Origin: Hydrogenophaga sp. A37
GTDB taxonomy: Bacteria > Pseudomonadota > Gammaproteobacteria > Burkholderiales > Burkholderiaceae_C
DNA: 55,168 bases
NCBI RefSeq assembly: GCF_002001205.1
Contig: NZ_MUNZ01000084.1
Location: forward strand, 1 to 55,168
Direction of reading: 5' to 3'
Shown: positions 8,730 to 17,884 of the stretch, in pieces
Position numbering within the stretch: position 1 is the first letter of the stretch
Layout of the letters: the number at the start of each line of letters is the position of its first letter
Notes under the pieces: model-generated
Told to the model about the DNA's origin: nothing
The model's database searches: none
What the model saw: the letters and a program-made list of their open reading frames with translations, nothing else
Translations under genes and position numbers: made by a program

Positions 8730-11700
8730 ATGCCCCACAATCCTGCGTTTGCACCTCCACCGCTTGTATCCCCACGCATGGCATCAGCCGACTCCCATCC
8801 CGAGCCCCTCACCGGTGCCACCTTGCCCTGGGAGGCGATGTTCAATGGGTCCCCTGCGCCGACCAGCCTGAGCCGGGTGCGCGACGGCTGTTTGCTCGCC
8901 GTCAACGACGCCTGGCTGGGCACGGTGGGCCTGACACGGGAGCAGACGCTGGGCCGCACCACGGTGGAGCTCGGCCATTGGCCCAACGAGGCCGCCCGCC
9001 AGCGGTTCCTGGAGAGCCTTGGCCAAGGGCCGACCTACCAGATGCTGTGCCTGAGCGAAGGCCAGACGCTCCGCGTGCGCCTTCAGTCCACGGTGTTGGC
9101 GGTGGAGCCCGAGCCGCTGTTGCTGGTGGTCTTGAGCGAGATCTCCCATGAATACGAGGCTGAGCAGGTCTTGCAGCAGGTCAATCTGGAGTTGCAACAG
9201 CAGGTGGAGCTGCACGGGGAGATTGAAAAGCTGGCCCGTGTGGGCCACTGGACCCATGCGGCCAACGATCATGATGTGTTGTGGTCGGCCGGTCTGTCCG
9301 AGCTGACGGGGCTGCCACTTCAGTCAACGATCAGCCGTGACCGGGCGCGCAGTGGCATTCATGTCGAGGATCGACCCGCATGGCTCGCTGCGCGCGAGGC
9401 CATGGACGGGCGCACGGTGGAGTTCCGCTGGCTGCGACCCGACGGTGAACAACGCTGGTTGCGCACGCGCATGGGGCGCACCGCCGTGGCGGGCAACACG
9501 CAGACCGACTTCGGCGTGGTGCAGGACATCACGGCCGAGAAGCAGGCCACCCTGGCTCTGGCGGGTCAGCTCGAATTCATCCACAACATCACCGCGCGGG
9601 TTCCGGGCATCGTGTACCAGGCCCGGTTGCGGCCCGACGGCAGCAGCACGTTCCCCTATCTGAGCCAGGCCGCGGCCGACATGCTGGAAATCGATCCGGC
9701 GGCGTTGCAGAACGATGGCAAGCTGCTGTTCTCGCGCGTGCACCCTGACGACAAGAAGGCCATGGCTGCTTCGCTGGCGGAGTCGGCACGCGAGCTCTCC
9801 TTTTGGCGCCGGGTGTACCGCGTGGCGTTGCCGCGCCAAGGGGTGCGCTGGTACAGCGTGGAGGCGCTGCCGCAGCGTGAGGCCGACGGTTCGACGCTGT
9901 GGCATGGATTCACCAACGATGTGACCGAATCCAGGCTCGCTGAACAGGAGTTGGCGCGGCAGCACCGCCTGCTCGAAGCCGTGCAGCAGGCGCAGTCGGC
10001 GTTCATCGAGTCCGATGACCGGCATCAGGCCTTCGAGGGCCTGCTCGCCACCCTGCTGCGGGTGACCGGCAGCGAATACGGATTTGTGGGTGAGGTGCTG
10101 TACGACATGCACGACCAGCCCTATCTGAAGACACATGCCATCACCAACATCGCCTGGGACGAAACCACCCGCCGCATGCACGATGAACAGGTCAGCACCG
10201 GCATGGAGTTCCGCAACACACGCACGCTGTTTGGCCATGCCCTGCTCACCCACGAAACGGTGATCTCCAACGATCCCCGCAACGATCCGCGTGCGGGTGG
10301 TCGCCCGAGCGGACATCCGGGCATGTCGGCCTTTTTGGGCATACCGTTGGCGGTGGGCGACCGGCTGGTGGCCATGGTCGGCCTGGCCAACCAGCCGGGT
10401 GGTTACAGCGAATCCGATGTCGAATTCCTGCGGCCCTTGCTGGGCGCGGTGCGCCAGCTGGTTCTGGCCTGGCGTGGTCACGCCGAACGCCAGCGCGCGC
10501 GAGAGCAGTTCGAGGCCACCAGCGCCTTGCTGGCCGAAAAAAGCGCTGCACTGCAGGTGACGTTTGACAGCATGAGCCAGGGCCTGACCATGGTGGATGC
10601 CAATGGCATCGTGCGCTTCTACAACCGGCGCTTTCTGGAGCTGCTGGACCTGCCGGAGGCTTTGCTGGCGAGCCAGCCCGAGCACCGTGATGTGGTGACC
10701 TTTCAGCGCGACCGCGGCGACTTTGGCGAGAACTTCAACCTCATCGATTCTTCGGTTCGCGCTTATATAGGGCAGGAGCCGGCGGTGCTGCCGCCCGAGC
10801 GTTACCTGCGGCGGACCCGCGATGGCCGTGTGCTGGAGGTCCACACCCGGGTGCTGGCAGAGAGCGGCATGGTGCGCACCTACACCGACGTTTCCTCCTA
10901 TGTGCAGGCAGAAGAAGCCTTGCGCGATGAGCGTCAGCGCCTGCAGTGGGTGCTGGAGGCCACACGCCCGGGCATCTGGGAGACCAATGTCGAGACCGGT
11001 TCGATGGCGATCAACGACCGTTGGGCCGAGATGCTCGGCTACACCGTGGCCGAGCTGCAACCCACCACTTTCGACACCTGGCGCCGGCTGGTACACCCGC
11101 AGGATCTGGAGCGCGCCGAGCGCGTGCTGCAGCGGCACTGGGCAGGTGAGCAGCCGTTCTATGAGTGCGACATCCGCATGCGTCACAAGGACGGTCGCTG
11201 GATATGGATCAACGACCGTGGCCGCGTGCACCGTCGAGGCACCGGTGGCGAGGCGCTGTACATGTCGGGCACCCATCTGGACATCCACGACCGTGTGGCC
11301 GCGCAAGAGCAGGTGCGCGCGCTCAACGCCAGCCTGGAGCGGCGTGTGGCGGAGCGCACCGCCGAGCTGGAGCGGTCGATGAAAGACATGGAGGCCATCT
11401 CCTACTCGATTGCCCATGACCTGCGCGCGCCGCTGCGTTCGGTCAATGGCTTTGCGGCGCTGGTGGCAGAGACAGATGGTGATCGCCTGAGTCCCGAGGG
11501 ACTGCAGATGTTCGAGCGCATCACCCGCTCGTCGCGCAACATGGGGCAGATGATTTCGGACATGCTGGAGTTGCTGCGCGTGGTGCGCGTGGAGATCGAT
11601 GCGGTGCCGGTGGACATGAATGCGCTGGCGCGCTCTGTGGCAGAGGCCCTGGCACCCGCCGTGCCGCACGCACACGTCCAGTTGCTGCCGCTGCCCGTGG

Positions 11701-12041
11701 TGCTTGGGGATGCGGCGCTGTTGCGGCAGGTGTTGGTCAATCTGATGGACAACGCGCTGAAATACTCGCGTCACCGCGACCAACCTTGGATGGAACTGGG
11801 CTTCGACAGCGAGCGCTCAGCGTTTTACCTGCGTGACAACGGCATGGGCTTCGACATGGCCCATGCGAGCAAGCTGTTTGGTCTGTTCCAGCGGCTTCAT
11901 GCGGGTGCGGACGCGCCCGGCGGCACGGGCGTGGGGTTGGCGATCGTGTCGCGAACGCTGGAGCGCCACGGTGGGCGCATCTGGGCCGAATCGTCGCCGG
12001 GGCAAGGCGCCACTTTCTGGTGGACGCTGCCGCGGGTCTGA
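8730..12041 (+). CDS. Large soluble multi-PAS/GAF sensor histidine kinase
   Basis: 1103 residues from the ATG at 8730; an internal ATG at 8778 (1087 aa) is equally possible, as neither has a clear ribosome-binding site. The layout is: a short N-terminal PAS-like unit, a PAS ending in FGVVQDITAE (~170-275), a third PAS (~280-410), a GAF domain (~425-590) with FLGIPL, a PAS beginning FDSMSQGL (~610-735), a PAS/PAC with FYECDIRMRHKDGRW (~740-865), a coiled segment, the HisKA box with H896 in SIAHDLRAPLR, and HATPase with DNALKY, DNGMGFD and GTGVGLA. No transmembrane segment is evident, so it is cytoplasmic. No receiver domain or neighbouring regulator is present. It is paralogous to the kinase at 42658-45987. 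Confidence 0.9.
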   Translation: MPHNPAFAPPPLVSPRMASADSHPEPLTGATLPWEAMFNGSPAPTSLSRVRDGCLLAVNDAWLGTVGLTREQTLGRTTVELGHWPNEAARQRFLESLGQGPTYQMLCLSEGQTLRVRLQSTVLAVEPEPLLLVVLSEISHEYEAEQVLQQVNLELQQQVELHGEIEKLARVGHWTHAANDHDVLWSAGLSELTGLPLQSTISRDRARSGIHVEDRPAWLAAREAMDGRTVEFRWLRPDGEQRWLRTRMGRTAVAGNTQTDFGVVQDITAEKQATLALAGQLEFIHNITARVPGIVYQARLRPDGSSTFPYLSQAAADMLEIDPAALQNDGKLLFSRVHPDDKKAMAASLAESARELSFWRRVYRVALPRQGVRWYSVEALPQREADGSTLWHGFTNDVTESRLAEQELARQHRLLEAVQQAQSAFIESDDRHQAFEGLLATLLRVTGSEYGFVGEVLYDMHDQPYLKTHAITNIAWDETTRRMHDEQVSTGMEFRNTRTLFGHALLTHETVISNDPRNDPRAGGRPSGHPGMSAFLGIPLAVGDRLVAMVGLANQPGGYSESDVEFLRPLLGAVRQLVLAWRGHAERQRAREQFEATSALLAEKSAALQVTFDSMSQGLTMVDANGIVRFYNRRFLELLDLPEALLASQPEHRDVVTFQRDRGDFGENFNLIDSSVRAYIGQEPAVLPPERYLRRTRDGRVLEVHTRVLAESGMVRTYTDVSSYVQAEEALRDERQRLQWVLEATRPGIWETNVETGSMAINDRWAEMLGYTVAELQPTTFDTWRRLVHPQDLERAERVLQRHWAGEQPFYECDIRMRHKDGRWIWINDRGRVHRRGTGGEALYMSGTHLDIHDRVAAQEQVRALNASLERRVAERTAELERSMKDMEAISYSIAHDLRAPLRSVNGFAALVAETDGDRLSPEGLQMFERITRSSRNMGQMISDMLELLRVVRVEIDAVPVDMNALARSVAEALAPAVPHAHVQLLPLPVVLGDAALLRQVLVNLMDNALKYSRHRDQPWMELGFDSERSAFYLRDNGMGFDMAHASKLFGLFQRLHAGADAPGGTGVGLAIVSRTLERHGGRIWAESSPGQGATFWWTLPRV

Positions 12042-12047
12042 AGGGAA

Positions 12048-12133
12048 ACACCCCCCGCGCCGCTTCGCGCAACCCCTCCAAGAGCGGCAGCACTGGCGGT
12101 CCGGCAAAGCCGGCCCGGCGGCGCCGCTCGTTG
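12048..12133. repeat. Intergenic GC-rich repeat R2 (subfamily B, inverted)
   Basis: It begins CACCCCCCGCGCCGC a few bases after the stop of the kinase, then AACCCCTCC, then GTCCGGCAAAGCCGGCC. This is the R1/R4/R9 block order read on the other strand, as expected if the element is oriented with respect to the gene it follows. It sits in the convergent gap before suhB. Confidence 0.7.
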
Positions 12134-12141
12134 TGACAGCT

Positions 12142-13068
12142 TCAGAACGGCGCGGCGTGCTCCGCGGGCGGGGTGTCGTCGGCCGGCTTGTCGTCGCCGG
12201 CGCCATCGGGCTGTGCCGCCGCCAAGGATTGGCGCAGTGCGGCCTTGTCGCCTGCGCTCGCGAACTTGCTGTATTTGCCAGTGATGCCGACCAGTTGGCC
12301 GTAGATCTTGGGGTTGGCGGCCATGCATTCCTTCTGTTCCAGGAAGTTGGCCTCGCCGGTGAAGTTGCCCACCAGACCACCCGCTTCGGTGACCAGCAGT
12401 GCGCCCGCGGCCACGTCCCAGGGCGAGAGACCCATCTCAAAGAAGCCATCGGTGAAACCTGCGGCCACATAGGCCAGGTCGAGCGCGGCGGAGCCTGGGC
12501 GGCGCACGCCCGCGCATTTGGGCATCACGTCACCCAGCATCTGCATGTAGGTCTGGAAGGCGTCGCCCGGACGGAAAGGAAAGCCGGTGGAGATCAGGCA
12601 GTCGCGCATCGCGATGCGTTTGGCCACCCGGATGCGACGGTCGTTCATGTAGGCGCCGCGTCCCTTCGTGGCGCAGAAGAGGTCGTTGCGGCTGGGGTCG
12701 TACACCACGGCCTGTTCCAGCTTGTTGCCGATCATGAGCGCAATGCTCACGCAGTAGACCGGGAAGCCGTGGATGAAGTTGGTGGTGCCGTCCAGCGGGT
12801 CGATGATCCAGGTGTGGTCTGCGCCGCCGTGTTTGCCCGGGCGCTTGCCCGACTCTTCGGCCCAGATGGCGTGGTCGGGGTAGGCGGTGAGCAGGGTGTC
12901 GATGATCGCGGCTTCGGCCGCGTGATCCACCTCGGTCACGAAATCGTTGGTCTGTTTGGCGGAGACCCGGACCGACTCCACGTCCAGCGCAGCGCGGTTG
13001 ATGATGGTACCGGCGGTACGGGCGGCCTTGATGGCCACGTTGAGCATGGGGTGGAGTGTGGACGACAT
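12142..13068 (-). CDS. suhB: Inositol-1-monophosphatase family protein SuhB
   Basis: 308 residues. This is a metal-dependent phosphatase of the inositol monophosphatase family; in E. coli SuhB also joins rRNA antitermination complexes. The metal-binding motifs are complete: E71-E72 in AIWAEES, W87[11 protein letters not shown]98, and a C-terminal AGLSP-like segment, here [15 protein letters not shown]. The body ends near residue 265 and is followed by a charged low-complexity tail ([16 protein letters not shown]), longer than in typical members. Divergent from trmJ across 241 bp. Confidence 0.93.
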   Translation of the reverse strand: MSSTLHPMLNVAIKAARTAGTIINRAALDVESVRVSAKQTNDFVTEVDHAAEAAIIDTLLTAYPDHAIWAEESGKRPGKHGGADHTWIIDPLDGTTNFIHGFPVYCVSIALMIGNKLEQAVVYDPSRNDLFCATKGRGAYMNDRRIRVAKRIAMRDCLISTGFPFRPGDAFQTYMQMLGDVMPKCAGVRRPGSAALDLAYVAAGFTDGFFEMGLSPWDVAAGALLVTEAGGLVGNFTGEANFLEQKECMAANPKIYGQLVGITGKYSKFASAGDKAALRQSLAAAQPDGAGDDKPADDTPPAEHAAPF

Positions 13069-13235
13069 GGGTTGTATACCTTTGCGCGGCAGCGGGGCTG
13101 CTCGCGGGACAGTGGAAGAGCGGTAAGGCTGAGCCCCAGGCGATGCAGGGCGGCGACAATCGAGGATTTTACCGGTTCAACACACCAAAACCCTGCTCGG
13201 CGCTCGCGCACCACCCACAAGCACACCGCAGAACC

Positions 13236-13260
13236 GCCCTTCGACAAGCTCAGGACGGGC
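13236..13260. repeat. Dispersed CTTCGACAAGCTCAGGAC-type repeat
   Basis: An imperfect palindrome with GCCC and GGGC ends around the core TTCGACAAGCTCAGGA. This core recurs as a short interspersed repeat in many proteobacterial genomes, where it often yields the translated artefacts FDKLRTG or PELVEG. One copy is seen, in the suhB/trmJ gap. Confidence 0.7.
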
Positions 13261-13265
13261 TGCTG

Positions 13266-13306
13266 GTGTGGCCTCCTGGGGTGACGCGCAGCGGCGCGGG
13301 GGGATT
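13266..13306. repeat. Intergenic GC-rich repeat R3 (partial, subfamily B)
   Basis: Carries only the distal part of the element: CCTCCTGGGG, then TGACGCGCAGCGGCGCGGGGGG. The terminal G-run is placed 4-9 bases before the trmJ ATG (13310), so it probably serves as its ribosome-binding site. This is the only copy positioned at a start rather than at a stop or between genes. Confidence 0.6.
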
Positions 13307-13309
13307 CTT

Positions 13310-14059
13310 ATGCGTACAAGATTCATCCTGATCCAGACCAGCCACGCGGGCAACGTGGGTGGCACCGCGCGCGCCATGAAGGTGATGGGTTTTGATGATC
13401 TGGTGCTGGTGGCGCCGCGCTGGGCCAACGTGCTGCGGCGCGAAGAAACCATCCAGCGCGCCAGTGGCGCCAACGACGTGCTCGACAATGCGCGCATCGT
13501 GGACACGCTGGACGAGGCGCTCGACGGCATGGACCACCTGTGTGCCACCGCCATGACGCCGCGCGACTTCGGGCCGCCGACGCGGCATCCACGCGAGCAT
13601 TTCGCGTCGCTGCTGGAAGGGGCTGGTGCAGAGGTCGCCAGGCCGGGTGGCGTGGCCTTCCTGTTTGGCTCCGAGCGCTTCGGCATGCGCAACGAAGACG
13701 TGTACCGCTGCCACAGCTGCCTGAGCATTCCGACCGATCCGTTGTTTGGCTCGCTCAACCTGGCCGCCGCCGTGCAGCTGATCGCCTACGACTGGCGCCA
13801 GGCGCTGGGCGGCTACGCCTTGCCGCCGGCCAGTGCCCCCGAGCGCCCGCTGGCCGATGCGAAAGCGCTGGCCGGCATGCTGCAGCACCTGGAGCAGGCG
13901 CTGGTGGCGGTGGATTTCCTGGACCCGGAGGCGCCGAAAAAACTGATGCCGCGCCTGAACCAGCTTTTTAACCGCGCCGCACCGACCGAAGAGGAAGTCC
14001 ACATCCTGCGCGGTGTCGCCAAGGCCATGCTGCAGACCGCCGATCGGGCGAAGCGATAG
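13310..14059 (+). CDS. trmJ: tRNA 2'-O-methyltransferase TrmJ (SpoU/TrmH family)
   Basis: 249 residues from the ATG at 13310, chosen over the upstream ATG at 13268 because homologues begin at RFILIQTSHAGN and a G-rich Shine-Dalgarno precedes it. TrmJ methylates the ribose of nucleotide 32 in several tRNAs using S-adenosylmethionine. Motif 1 is TSHAGNVGGTARAMK with N15, motif 2 the knot segment LFGSERFGM, and motif 3 IPTDPLFGSLNLAAAV, giving the trefoil-knot SPOUT fold. The C-terminal helical extension is typical of TrmJ. cysE follows 31 bp downstream, possibly in one transcript. Confidence 0.93.
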   Translation: MRTRFILIQTSHAGNVGGTARAMKVMGFDDLVLVAPRWANVLRREETIQRASGANDVLDNARIVDTLDEALDGMDHLCATAMTPRDFGPPTRHPREHFASLLEGAGAEVARPGGVAFLFGSERFGMRNEDVYRCHSCLSIPTDPLFGSLNLAAAVQLIAYDWRQALGGYALPPASAPERPLADAKALAGMLQHLEQALVAVDFLDPEAPKKLMPRLNQLFNRAAPTEEEVHILRGVAKAMLQTADRAKR

Positions 14060-14090
14060 ACTGACCGCCCGATTCCAGAAACAAGACCCC

Positions 14091-14861
14091 ATGTTCGCCC
14101 GCATCCGCTCCGACATCCAGTGCGTCCTTGACCGTGACCCCGCTGCGCGCGGCACCTGGGAGGTGATCACCTGTTACCCAGGCCTGCACGCCGTCTGGCT
14201 GCACCGCCCGGCGCACTGGTGCTGGACGCATGGCTTCAAGTGGCTGGGGCGCTTCATCTCGCACATCGCGCGCTGGCTCACCGGCATCGAGATCCACCCC
14301 GGCGCCAAGCTCGGCGAGCGGGTGTTCTTCGATCACGCCATGGGTGTGGTGGTGGGTGAGACGGCCGAAATCGGCGACGGCTGCACGATCTACCAGGGCG
14401 TGACGCTCGGTGGCACCTCGCTCTACAAAGGCTCCAAGCGCCATCCCACCCTGGGCAAGGATGTGGTGGTGAGCGCGGGCGCCAAGGTATTGGGCGGTTT
14501 TGTCGTGGGCGACGGCGCCAAGATCGGCAGCAACGCGGTGGTGATCAAGCCCGTGCCTCCAGGCGCCACGGCGGTGGGCATTCCGGCGCGCATCATCCCG
14601 AGCAAGACCGGCGAGAGTGCCGATGTGACCGAGGCCCACCCCAAGTTCCAGGCCTACGGCATCACGCAGGAAGACGACCCGCTGTCGCAGGCCATGCGCG
14701 GCCTGATCGACAGCGCTGCCGGGCAGGAGCACCAGATCGCCTTGCTGTGGCAGGCGATTGAAACGCTCTCAAAGCAGCAGAAAGGTGACTGCGTGCCATC
14801 GGACGCGGCGCGCAGCGAGTGCTTCGAGGCGGAGAAGCTGAATCAGCTGGTGGGCAAGTGA
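14091..14861 (+). CDS. cysE: Serine O-acetyltransferase CysE
   Basis: 256 residues from the ATG at 14091 (MFARIRSDIQCVLDRDPA). It transfers acetyl from acetyl-CoA to L-serine, the first step of cysteine synthesis. The N-terminal helical domain is short, as in the EpsC/plant-like subgroup. The left-handed beta-helix shows hexapeptide repeats and the catalytic segment FFDHAMGVVVGETAEIGDG, followed by QGVTLGGTS and the acetyl-CoA loop HPTLGK. The C-terminal tail is about 80 residues, longer than usual, with low sequence conservation. The last 19 bases overlap the convergent pabB-pabC gene. Confidence 0.94.
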   Translation: MFARIRSDIQCVLDRDPAARGTWEVITCYPGLHAVWLHRPAHWCWTHGFKWLGRFISHIARWLTGIEIHPGAKLGERVFFDHAMGVVVGETAEIGDGCTIYQGVTLGGTSLYKGSKRHPTLGKDVVVSAGAKVLGGFVVGDGAKIGSNAVVIKPVPPGATAVGIPARIIPSKTGESADVTEAHPKFQAYGITQEDDPLSQAMRGLIDSAAGQEHQIALLWQAIETLSKQQKGDCVPSDAARSECFEAEKLNQLVGK

Positions 14862-16684
14862 CCGCTACCGGGCAGCGACGCGGCGGTGGCCGGTGGGGTT
14901 TGCCCGTCTGTCATCACCTCCGCTGACAGCCATCCCCTCAGGCCGTTGTAGAAGGCCAGGCCGTCTGATCGAGCCAGATCCCCGAGAGTGAGCACTGCCT
15001 CCTGGAGGCGCCCCTCGGCCAGCAGCTCGGCGCGGTAGGTGCCACCCAACAAGCCGCTGGACAGCGCGGGCGTCAGCCACACACCGTCGAGTCGAAGCGC
15101 CACGTTGCCACGCGTGAACTCGGTGATTTCGCTGCGTTCGTTGATCAGCAGGTGGTCGAAGACGCCGGGGTCGGTGGGAGCCAGCGCCTCGTAGTGCGCG
15201 CGACGCGTGGTCTTGTACCGGATGAATTCCTGCAGCGCTCCGCTCGTGGGCAGGGGCGCGGGCGCCAGCGCCACGCGAACGGGTTGGGCGGTCTCGGTCA
15301 TGGCGAAAGCCTGTATGTCGATCACGCCTTGGGCATCCAGGGTCAGGCGCACACGCCACAGGCCTTTCGAGTGCTCTGGGGCCAGTTCCGCGAGGCGGTC
15401 TTCCAGCGCGGAGCGGTCGCAGGCATAGCCAAAGTGCCGTGCACTGTCCTGCAGTCGCCGCAGATGGCGTTCCAGCAACCAGTACACGCCGTCTTCCAGT
15501 CGCAGGGTTTCCAGCAGCGAGAAGGGTTCGCTGACCCGGTGCAGCAGGTGGCTCTTGGTCATCAGTTCGTCCCATTCGGCCGCCGGATCGGCGCAGACGG
15601 TCAGCCCGCTGCCCACGCCGTACCGGGCCTGCCATTCGGTGGTGGTGTCTGTGCGCTGCAGGGTCAGGGTGCGGATCGGCACATTGAAGCTGGCGTGCCC
15701 ACCCGGGCGGACCACGCCCAGCGCGCCGCAGTAGATGCCCCGGGGGCCCGACTCCAGGCGTTGAATCCAGCGCATCGCCTGCCGTTTAGGGGCGCCGGTG
15801 ATGCTGCCGCAGGGAAAGAGGGCACGGAACACGTCGGTGAGCGTGGTGCCCGCGCGGGCCTGGGCCGAGAGGCTGGAGGTCATCTGCCAGACCGAGGGCC
15901 AGGCCTCGGCCGCCATCAATCGGTCCACCCGCACGGAGCCCGGCCGCGCGATGCGGTTCAGGTCGTTGCGCAGCAGGTCCACGATCATGACGTTTTCGGC
16001 GCGCTCCTTGGCGCTGGCCAGCAGGCGCTCGCGGGCGGCAGCGTCCAGGGCCGGGTCGGCCTCCCGGCGCGCGGTGCCTTTCATCGGGCGACAGCTCAGC
16101 CGACCACCCTGCGCGTCCGGTTGCCAGTCGAAAAACAGCTCGGGTGAGGCGCTCAGCACGTGACGCTGCCCGCCATCCAGCCACAGCAGGTAGCCCTCGG
16201 GTTGGCGTTCGCGCAGGGCACGCATCCAGGCCGACGGCTCGCCGGTGAGCGTTCCCTTCAACGCCGTGGTCAGGTTGATCTGGTAAGCCTCGCCAGCGGC
16301 CATGGCCTGCTGAGCTTGGTCCACCTGTGCCAGGTAGTGGGCACGGGACTCGGGCAGGGTCCAGTGCGCGGTCCCCCGTGTGGCTGACAAAGGGGTGGGG
16401 CTGGCCAGCGGGGCCTCGTACACACCGAACCACACCAGGGGCCAGTCGGTGTCGGGAGCGCGCGTGGGCAGTGCGGTGTCGAAGGCCGGCGCAGCCTCGT
16501 AAGACAGGCCGCCGACGCACCAGCGGCCCGCGTCCGCCTGGGCCCTAACCCGCTCCATGGCGGACAGCACCTCGGCCATCGACCACGCCTCGATCACCTC
16601 GATGGCGTCGCCAAAGCTGGCTTGAAACCGGTCGCCTGGCACCGCATGCGAGGCGGTGTCGGGGAAGTCGATGAAGGCCCGCAA
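14843..16684 (-). CDS. pabB: PabB-PabC fusion: aminodeoxychorismate synthase I / 4-amino-4-deoxychorismate lyase
   Basis: 613 residues in two parts. Residues ~1-370 are the chorismate-binding PabB domain, with a catalytic segment that reads RPMKGTARR in place of the common PIKGT and the later motifs ENVMIVDLLRND, FPCGSITGAPK and YGVGSGLTVCADP. Residues ~385-600 are a class IV PLP-dependent lyase like PabC, with the candidate PLP lysine in IRYKTTRR and NERSEITEFTRGNVAL. The fusion makes p-aminobenzoate for folate in one polypeptide. The start is a TTG at 16684; no ATG or GTG is available in frame before the slyD stop, 26 bp upstream, which suggests coupling to slyD. The C-terminus overlaps cysE by 19 bp. 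Confidence 0.93.
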   Translation of the reverse strand: MRAFIDFPDTASHAVPGDRFQASFGDAIEVIEAWSMAEVLSAMERVRAQADAGRWCVGGLSYEAAPAFDTALPTRAPDTDWPLVWFGVYEAPLASPTPLSATRGTAHWTLPESRAHYLAQVDQAQQAMAAGEAYQINLTTALKGTLTGEPSAWMRALRERQPEGYLLWLDGGQRHVLSASPELFFDWQPDAQGGRLSCRPMKGTARREADPALDAAARERLLASAKERAENVMIVDLLRNDLNRIARPGSVRVDRLMAAEAWPSVWQMTSSLSAQARAGTTLTDVFRALFPCGSITGAPKRQAMRWIQRLESGPRGIYCGALGVVRPGGHASFNVPIRTLTLQRTDTTTEWQARYGVGSGLTVCADPAAEWDELMTKSHLLHRVSEPFSLLETLRLEDGVYWLLERHLRRLQDSARHFGYACDRSALEDRLAELAPEHSKGLWRVRLTLDAQGVIDIQAFAMTETAQPVRVALAPAPLPTSGALQEFIRYKTTRRAHYEALAPTDPGVFDHLLINERSEITEFTRGNVALRLDGVWLTPALSSGLLGGTYRAELLAEGRLQEAVLTLGDLARSDGLAFYNGLRGWLSAEVMTDGQTPPATAASLPGSGHLPTS

Positions 16685-16710
16685 ACCGGGGCGCGGCGTG
16701 TCGGCGACGC

Positions 16711-17187
16711 TCAGTGGTGGTGCCCGTGGGCGCCGTGCGCGTGGCCGTGGGCCACCTCTTCGGTCGAAGCCGGCTGCACGTCCACGACCTTGACCGCGAA
16801 GTGCAGCGTCTGCCCGGCCAGCGGGTGGTTGCCATCCAGCAGCACCGTGTCACCCTTGATCTTCATGACCGTGAACACCTGCTGGCGCCCCTTGTCGTCC
16901 ACCCCTTGCAACTGGCCACCCACCTTCACGCCGGGCGGGAACTCGCTCTTGGGGATGCTGGTGGCCAGGCTCTCGTCGCGCACGCCAAACGCGTCCTCGG
17001 GCGGCAATGCCAGCGTGGCGGCAAAGCCCTTCTCCTGACCTTCCAGGGCCTTCTCGATGCCCGGCAGCGTGTTGTTGTAGCCGCCATGCAGGTACGCACG
17101 CGGTTCCTTGCCGTCCTCCAGCAATTTGCCCTGCGCATCGGTGGCGCGGAAGGTGATTGTGACGATGGTGTCTTTGGTGATTTTCAT
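16711..17187 (-). CDS. slyD: FKBP-type peptidyl-prolyl isomerase SlyD
   Basis: 158 residues from the ATG at 17187 (MKITKDTIVTITFRATD). SlyD is a cytosolic chaperone-isomerase with an FKBP half, an inserted IF domain and a metal-binding tail. The FKBP core is seen in LHGGYNNTLPGIEKALEG and the IF insert in PPEDAFGVRDE. The C-terminus GHAHGAHGHHH is a compact His cluster suited to nickel or zinc; it is shorter than the E. coli tail and lacks its cysteines. The frame stays open upstream into repeat R4, but that extension has no family match. Confidence 0.95.
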   Translation of the reverse strand: MKITKDTIVTITFRATDAQGKLLEDGKEPRAYLHGGYNNTLPGIEKALEGQEKGFAATLALPPEDAFGVRDESLATSIPKSEFPPGVKVGGQLQGVDDKGRQQVFTVMKIKGDTVLLDGNHPLAGQTLHFAVKVVDVQPASTEEVAHGHAHGAHGHHH

Positions 17188-17216
17188 GAGGGACTCTCGG
17201 AGTGAAATGCCTTCTT

Positions 17217-17299
17217 CGTGGGCACCCGTGGAACCGGCTTCGCCGGGCCACCAGGTGCGTCCCCCCACCGGGGGGAAGACGCGAAGCGGCGCAGGGGGG
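17217..17299. repeat. Intergenic GC-rich repeat R4 (subfamily B)
   Basis: Block order: AACCGGCTTCGCCGGG hairpin, AGGTGCGTCCCCCCACCGGGGGG dyad, then GACGCGAAGCGGCGCAGGGGGG, ending exactly at the mogA stop codon (TTA, 17300-17302). Same orientation relative to the gene as R1 and R9. Confidence 0.8.
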
Positions 17300-17881
17300 T
17301 TACCGTTTTGGTCTCCAGGCCTTGCAGACCGCGTCGTTCGTTTCCAGGTAAGGCCCTTCGATCAGGTCGATGCAGTAGGGAACGGCGGTGAAGATGCCGT
17401 TGACCTTCGGGCTGCCGTCGGCGTTCTTCAGGCCTTCCAGCGTTTCGGCGATGGCCTTGGGCTGGCCGGGCAGGTTGATGATCAGGCTCTGATCGCGGAT
17501 CACAGCCACCTGGCGAGAGAGGATGGCGGTGGGCACGAAGGCCAGGCTGATCTGGCGCATCTGTTCGCCAAAACCGGGCATCTCCTTGTGGGCCACTGCC
17601 AGCGTGGCTTCGGGCGTCACGTCGCGCTTGGCTGGGCCGGTACCGCCGGTGGTGAGCACCAGCGCGCAGCCGGCGTCCACCAGCTCGATCAGGGTTTCGC
17701 TGATCTTTGCCTGCTCGTCGGGGATCAGTCGTGGTTCAAAGGTGATGGGGTTTTTCAGGGCGCGCGTGAGCCAGTCCTGCAGCGCGGGCAGGCCTTTGTC
17801 TACATAGACGCCGCTGCTGGCGCGGTCGCTGATGGAGACGATGCCGATGCGCACCGGCGCTGGGGCGAGGTTCTCGGTCAC
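17300..17881 (-). CDS. mogA: Molybdopterin adenylyltransferase MogA
   Basis: 193 residues starting with GTG at 17881. A strong GGAGG lies inside the end of darP, three bases before this start, so the two are coupled. MogA activates molybdopterin with ATP to give adenylyl-molybdopterin before Mo insertion. The MPT-binding loop T77-T-G-G-T-G-P, followed by KRDVTPEA, and the segment INLPGQPKA are conserved. Its product is needed by molybdenum enzymes such as the assimilatory nitrate reductase encoded 12 kb away (29779-32568). The stop abuts repeat R4. Confidence 0.93.
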   Translation of the reverse strand: MTENLAPAPVRIGIVSISDRASSGVYVDKGLPALQDWLTRALKNPITFEPRLIPDEQAKISETLIELVDAGCALVLTTGGTGPAKRDVTPEATLAVAHKEMPGFGEQMRQISLAFVPTAILSRQVAVIRDQSLIINLPGQPKAIAETLEGLKNADGSPKVNGIFTAVPYCIDLIEGPYLETNDAVCKAWRPKR

Positions 17882-17884
17882 CGC

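Noticed and set aside
9324..11783. 819-codon minus-strand frame opposite the first large kinase.
   Set aside because: Shadow frame; the plus strand has clear PAS, GAF and kinase motifs.
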